Assembly: GCA_024636075.1 (NCBI GenBank)
Contig: JAGXHS010000073.1
Span: 1 to 8,468 of the forward strand
Length of the DNA stretch: 8,468 nt
Source of the DNA: Propionibacteriaceae bacterium
Lineage (GTDB): Bacteria > Actinomycetota > Actinomycetes > Propionibacteriales > Propionibacteriaceae
Direction of reading: 5' to 3'
Shown here: positions 6,810-8,468 of the stretch, one piece after another
Numbering within the stretch: the first letter of the stretch is position 1
Layout: every line of letters starts with the position of its first letter
Notes under the pieces: model-generated
Databases searched by the model: none
Told to the model about the DNA's origin: nothing
The model's input: the letters and a program-made list of their open reading frames with translations, nothing else
Program-made: the position numbers and the translations under genes

Positions 6810-7082
6810 TCACTGATCCGTCTTCTGTGTCGAGCGTCCCGACTGCAGGGCCTCACGCATGCGCTGGTAGGTGGGCTCGTCAATCTCGCCGGCGGCGAAA
6901 CGCCGATCCAGCACCTGATCCGCGCTCTCCTGCCACCCGCGGTCCACGCGAGACTCATGCTGGCTGTTGCCGGAACTGAAGACCCGCGTCACCAACCAGA
7001 CGATCAAGACCAGCAGGGCGACCCAGAAGACCGCCATGGCGATCCAACCGCCCGTACTCATTCCCCATCCAAAGTCCATCAT
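6810..7082 (-). CDS. Small SHOCT-domain membrane protein
   Basis: This 90-residue protein has one strong membrane helix (about residues 11-34, GGWIAMAVFWVALLVLIVWL) and a C-terminal SHOCT motif (about 55-80; ADQVLDRRFAAGEIDEPTYQ). SHOCT is a short helical oligomerisation-type motif of unclear function, common at the C-terminus of small actinobacterial membrane proteins. ATG 7082 is chosen because GAGAGGGG (7096-7089) lies 6 nt upstream; a second ATG follows at 7079. The frame is open further upstream to 7133 but has no comparable ribosome site there. It is the first gene of the four-gene minus-strand operon, 8 nt before the PepSY-like gene. Its short, Met/Gly/Trp-rich N-terminus (MMDFGWGMSTGGW) is typical of these proteins. 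Confidence 0.82.
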   Translation of the reverse strand: MMDFGWGMSTGGWIAMAVFWVALLVLIVWLVTRVFSSGNSQHESRVDRGWQESADQVLDRRFAAGEIDEPTYQRMREALQSGRSTQKTDQ

Positions 7083-7142
7083 TGCGAACCCCTCTCTTCG
7101 TTTCCTCGTGTCGATGACTCCATCCTTCGCCACCAGCCTCAG

Positions 7143-7158
7143 GGTCCTGCGCGGTCCT
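7143..7158 (-). promoter_or_regulatory. Tandem hexamer pair, possible response-regulator site
   Basis: GGTCCT occurs at 7143-7148 and again at 7153-7158, a direct repeat with an exact 10-bp period (AGGACC on the minus strand). OmpR/PhoB-family regulators often bind as head-to-tail dimers on direct repeats spaced about one helical turn apart. The pair lies 60-75 bp upstream of the first gene of the operon encoding such a regulator. Autoregulation is an inference; two 6-bp copies can arise by chance. Confidence 0.3.
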
Positions 7159-7243
7159 CCCTCAAGATCTGCTCAACATCGACCAGGGCGGCGCAAAGAC
7201 CTGCGGGGGGAGTCCCATGGGCTCTGGGCTTTCATCTTGTCGA

Positions 7244-7272
7244 TTGACATCCGTGGCATCCCGTGCTAGGGC
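7244..7272 (+). promoter_or_regulatory. Candidate sigma-70-type promoter for the repeat-protein gene
   Basis: TTGACA at 7244-7249 is a consensus -35 element. After a 17-nt spacer, TAGGGC at 7267-7272 resembles the TAGnnT-like -10 elements seen in actinobacteria. This would start transcription near 7279, giving a leader of about 90 nt before the GTG at 7372. The -10 match is weak. Confidence 0.45.
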
Positions 7273-7371
7273 TGAGGTAGAGGTTGAGACAACAGGCGCA
7301 GATCTTTCGTCACTTGTGTTCCCTCATGCGCACGGGGTCTTGGGTCGCGCCGGAACCAAAGGGGGCTCATC

Positions 7372-8181
7372 GTGGCGCAGCAGATCAACGGCAAGCTGGA
7401 GTTGCTGAACTCGTCCTCGAACGTGACCATCACCATCGACGGCGACACTGGCTCGATCAGTGCGAATCGCGGCACAGGCGGCACAATCTTCCACTTCGAC
7501 AGCACGTATGCGGCGTTGTGGCTGGGTGGCCAAGGCAACGAGGGCGATCTGGTCGTTCGCGATCAGAACAACAAGGAGCGGATCAAGCTCGATGGCGGCG
7601 ACGGTGACATCTGGGTCAAGGACGCCCAAGGACACCCTTTGTTCCTCTTTGACAGCACGTATGCGGCGTTGTACGTCGGCGGACAAGGAAACGAGGGCGA
7701 CGTCGTCGTGCGTGACGGGCAGAACCGGGAGCGAATCAAGCTTGACGGCCAGGCGGGCGACATCACCCTTACCAACGCCGACGTCGCCGAGGACTTCGAT
7801 GTCGCCGTCGATGTGAGCCGCGGGACCGTGATGGTGTTGGGCGACAACGGGGCGCTCGAACCATCTCATCAGGCGTACGACCGACGTGTCGTCGGCGTGA
7901 TCGCAGGAGCTGGCCGATACCAACCGGGTATGGTGCTCGACCGCGACGGTGCACAGACACCCGGTCGGGCCCCGATCTCGGTGATGGGCAAGGTGGAATG
8001 CCTGGCCGACGCATCAGAGCACCCGATCGACATCGGTGACCTGCTCACGACATCGCCGACGCCGGGCCACGCGATGGCCGCAACGGACACCACTCGAGCC
8101 CCAGGAGCCATCATTGGCAAGTCGCTCGGGCGGCTCGCCGGCAGCAACGGATTCATCCCGATGCTGGTCTCGCTGCAGTAG
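7372..8181 (+). CDS. Tandem-repeat protein, possibly beta-helical or tail-fibre-like
   Basis: This 269-residue protein is not recognised by name. There is no signal peptide or membrane helix. Residues 20-141 form about 2.4 copies of a 51-residue unit, starting at Ile20, Ile71 and Ile122. Each unit opens with I-x-(I/L)-DG-x-x-G-x-I; the two complete units then run through FDSTYAAL, GGQGNEGD and VVRD to an (K/R)ER ending. Short alternating Gly/Asp turns and beta strands suggest a beta-helix or triple-stranded fibre, as in phage tail spikes. The C-terminal half (about 135-269) is a separate domain: ADVAEDF, GTVMVLGDNGAL, YDRRVVGVIAGAG, GKVECL, GDLLTTS, PGHAM, GAIIGKSLG and a final PMLVSLQ. It faintly recalls the C-terminal self-processing domains of phage fibre proteins (peptidase G2 type), but I cannot confirm this. 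GTG 7372 is supported by GGGGG at 7361-7365. The next gene starts 7 bp after the stop. Confidence 0.85.
   Translation: MAQQINGKLELLNSSSNVTITIDGDTGSISANRGTGGTIFHFDSTYAALWLGGQGNEGDLVVRDQNNKERIKLDGGDGDIWVKDAQGHPLFLFDSTYAALYVGGQGNEGDVVVRDGQNRERIKLDGQAGDITLTNADVAEDFDVAVDVSRGTVMVLGDNGALEPSHQAYDRRVVGVIAGAGRYQPGMVLDRDGAQTPGRAPISVMGKVECLADASEHPIDIGDLLTTSPTPGHAMAATDTTRAPGAIIGKSLGRLAGSNGFIPMLVSLQ
7498..7672 (+). repeat. Near-identical 22-bp DNA copies within the 51-residue repeats
   Basis: The same 22 bases, encoding DSTYAAL, occur at 7498-7519 and 7651-7672, exactly 153 bp apart, matching the 51-residue protein period. Other parts of the two units have diverged at the DNA level while keeping the protein pattern (GGQGNEGD, VVRD). 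The exact block implies fairly recent duplication, local gene conversion, or strong constraint on this segment. Confidence 0.85.
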
Positions 8182-8188
8182 GCCAGCG

Positions 8189-8468
8189 ATGACGTCCGTG
8201 CGCTCGTTCGCCAACTGCGTTGGTCTTACGGGAACCTTCTCCGTGTTGGGCGACTTCTTCGGCTTCATCCGCCGTACCCTCCCGCCCGACCCCACCGGAG
8301 CGCGTTCCGTGGTCTCCCTCAAGCGTCAGTTTGATCGCCTGGGTGACGACCAGCACGATGTCAACGTGATCAGGGTCGGCTCGGATCAGTTCACCGACGC
8401 CGATCTGATCGAGGTCGACTACAGCACGTACAAGCTGCGCAACATCTGGAACCAGGTCAGTATCGGAG
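8189..8468 (+). CDS. Unrecognised protein, 3' end beyond the window
   Basis: From ATG 8189 the frame stays open to the window edge (93 codons seen, no stop). The visible part begins MTSVRSFANCVGLTGTFSVL, then FFGFIRRTLPPDPTGARSVV, then an acidic stretch (LGDDQHDVNVIRVGSDQFTD) and LIEVDYSTYKLRNIWNQVSI. There is no signal peptide, and I do not recognise a domain. It starts 7 bp after the repeat-protein stop on the same strand, so the two are probably cotranscribed, although no good ribosome binding site precedes this ATG. The codon pattern (G or C at most third positions) supports real coding. The start could be the GTG at 8198. Confidence 0.7.
   Translation, partial: MTSVRSFANCVGLTGTFSVLGDFFGFIRRTLPPDPTGARSVVSLKRQFDRLGDDQHDVNVIRVGSDQFTDADLIEVDYSTYKLRNIWNQVSIG

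Larger units (their letters stand above)
7083..7371. promoter_or_regulatory. Divergent intergenic region between the SHOCT operon and the repeat-protein gene
   Basis: This region of about 290 bp must hold promoters for both directions. No gene is supported in it. For the plus strand, a candidate promoter lies at 7244-7272. For the minus strand, a pair of AGGACC hexamers spaced 10 bp apart (7143-7158) lies about 60-75 bp before the SHOCT start. I see no clear minus-strand -35/-10 pair and no hairpin. Confidence 0.55.

Noticed and set aside
7324..7923. Minus-strand 199-codon ORF opposite the repeat protein
   Set aside because: Its internal repeats simply mirror the 51-residue repeats of the plus-strand gene; it has no start signal and would cross the plus-strand ribosome site.
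1..8468. Mobile element, CRISPR array or tRNA gene
   Set aside because: No transposase or integrase motif, no regularly spaced short repeats and no tRNA-like arms were found; the only tandem period is the coding 153-bp one.

Overview
The window looks like chromosomal or accessory DNA from a high-GC actinobacterium (Actinomycetota). The grounds are GC-rich third codon positions, GTG starts, short 1-4 bp translational overlaps, and actinobacterial versions of the copper P-type ATPase, CsoR, SHOCT and PepSY families. I cannot assign a genus. No transposase, integrase, tRNA, rRNA or CRISPR array is visible.

Layout. (1) Positions 1-380 carry no intact gene, but three successive reading frames give protein-like text, as if an old gene had decayed by frameshifts. 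(2) Positions 381-752 are non-coding. They end in a cluster of inverted repeats, the last of which (724-738) closely resembles a CsoR copper-repressor operator. (3) On the plus strand, 753-3748 is a two-gene copper export operon: a small HMA metal-binding protein overlapping by 4 bp a 917-residue Cu+-ATPase. That ATPase has an unusual architecture: an N-terminal cupredoxin-like domain, the P1B-1 core, and a C-terminal YHS domain. (4) A perfect 15-bp hairpin (3761-3793) separates the ATPase from a csoR gene (3814-4096). csoR is broken by one extra base in a CCC run and has lost its usual stop. (5) On the minus strand, converging on csoR, is a tightly coupled four-gene operon read from 7082 down to 4251: SHOCT-domain membrane peptide, membrane-anchored PepSY-like protein, OmpR-family response regulator, and HAMP-type sensor histidine kinase. 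(6) An intergenic region of about 290 bp separates that operon from a divergent plus-strand pair. The first (7372-8181) is a repeat protein with an exact 51-residue period, suggestive of beta-helical or tail-fibre-like architecture. The second begins 7 bp later, is unrecognised, and runs off the window edge.

How the parts may work together. The HMA protein and CopA would bind and export cytosolic Cu(I). The operator at 724-738 implies copper-responsive repression by a CsoR, but the adjacent csoR appears non-functional, so control may be lost or supplied by a copy elsewhere. The convergent two-component operon, with two small envelope proteins ahead of its regulator and kinase, looks like an envelope or metal stress sensing unit. 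Its link to copper is inferred from neighbourhood and from Met-rich segments in the PepSY-like protein, and is not shown directly. The 51-residue repeat protein and its downstream partner are the least explained part of the window.
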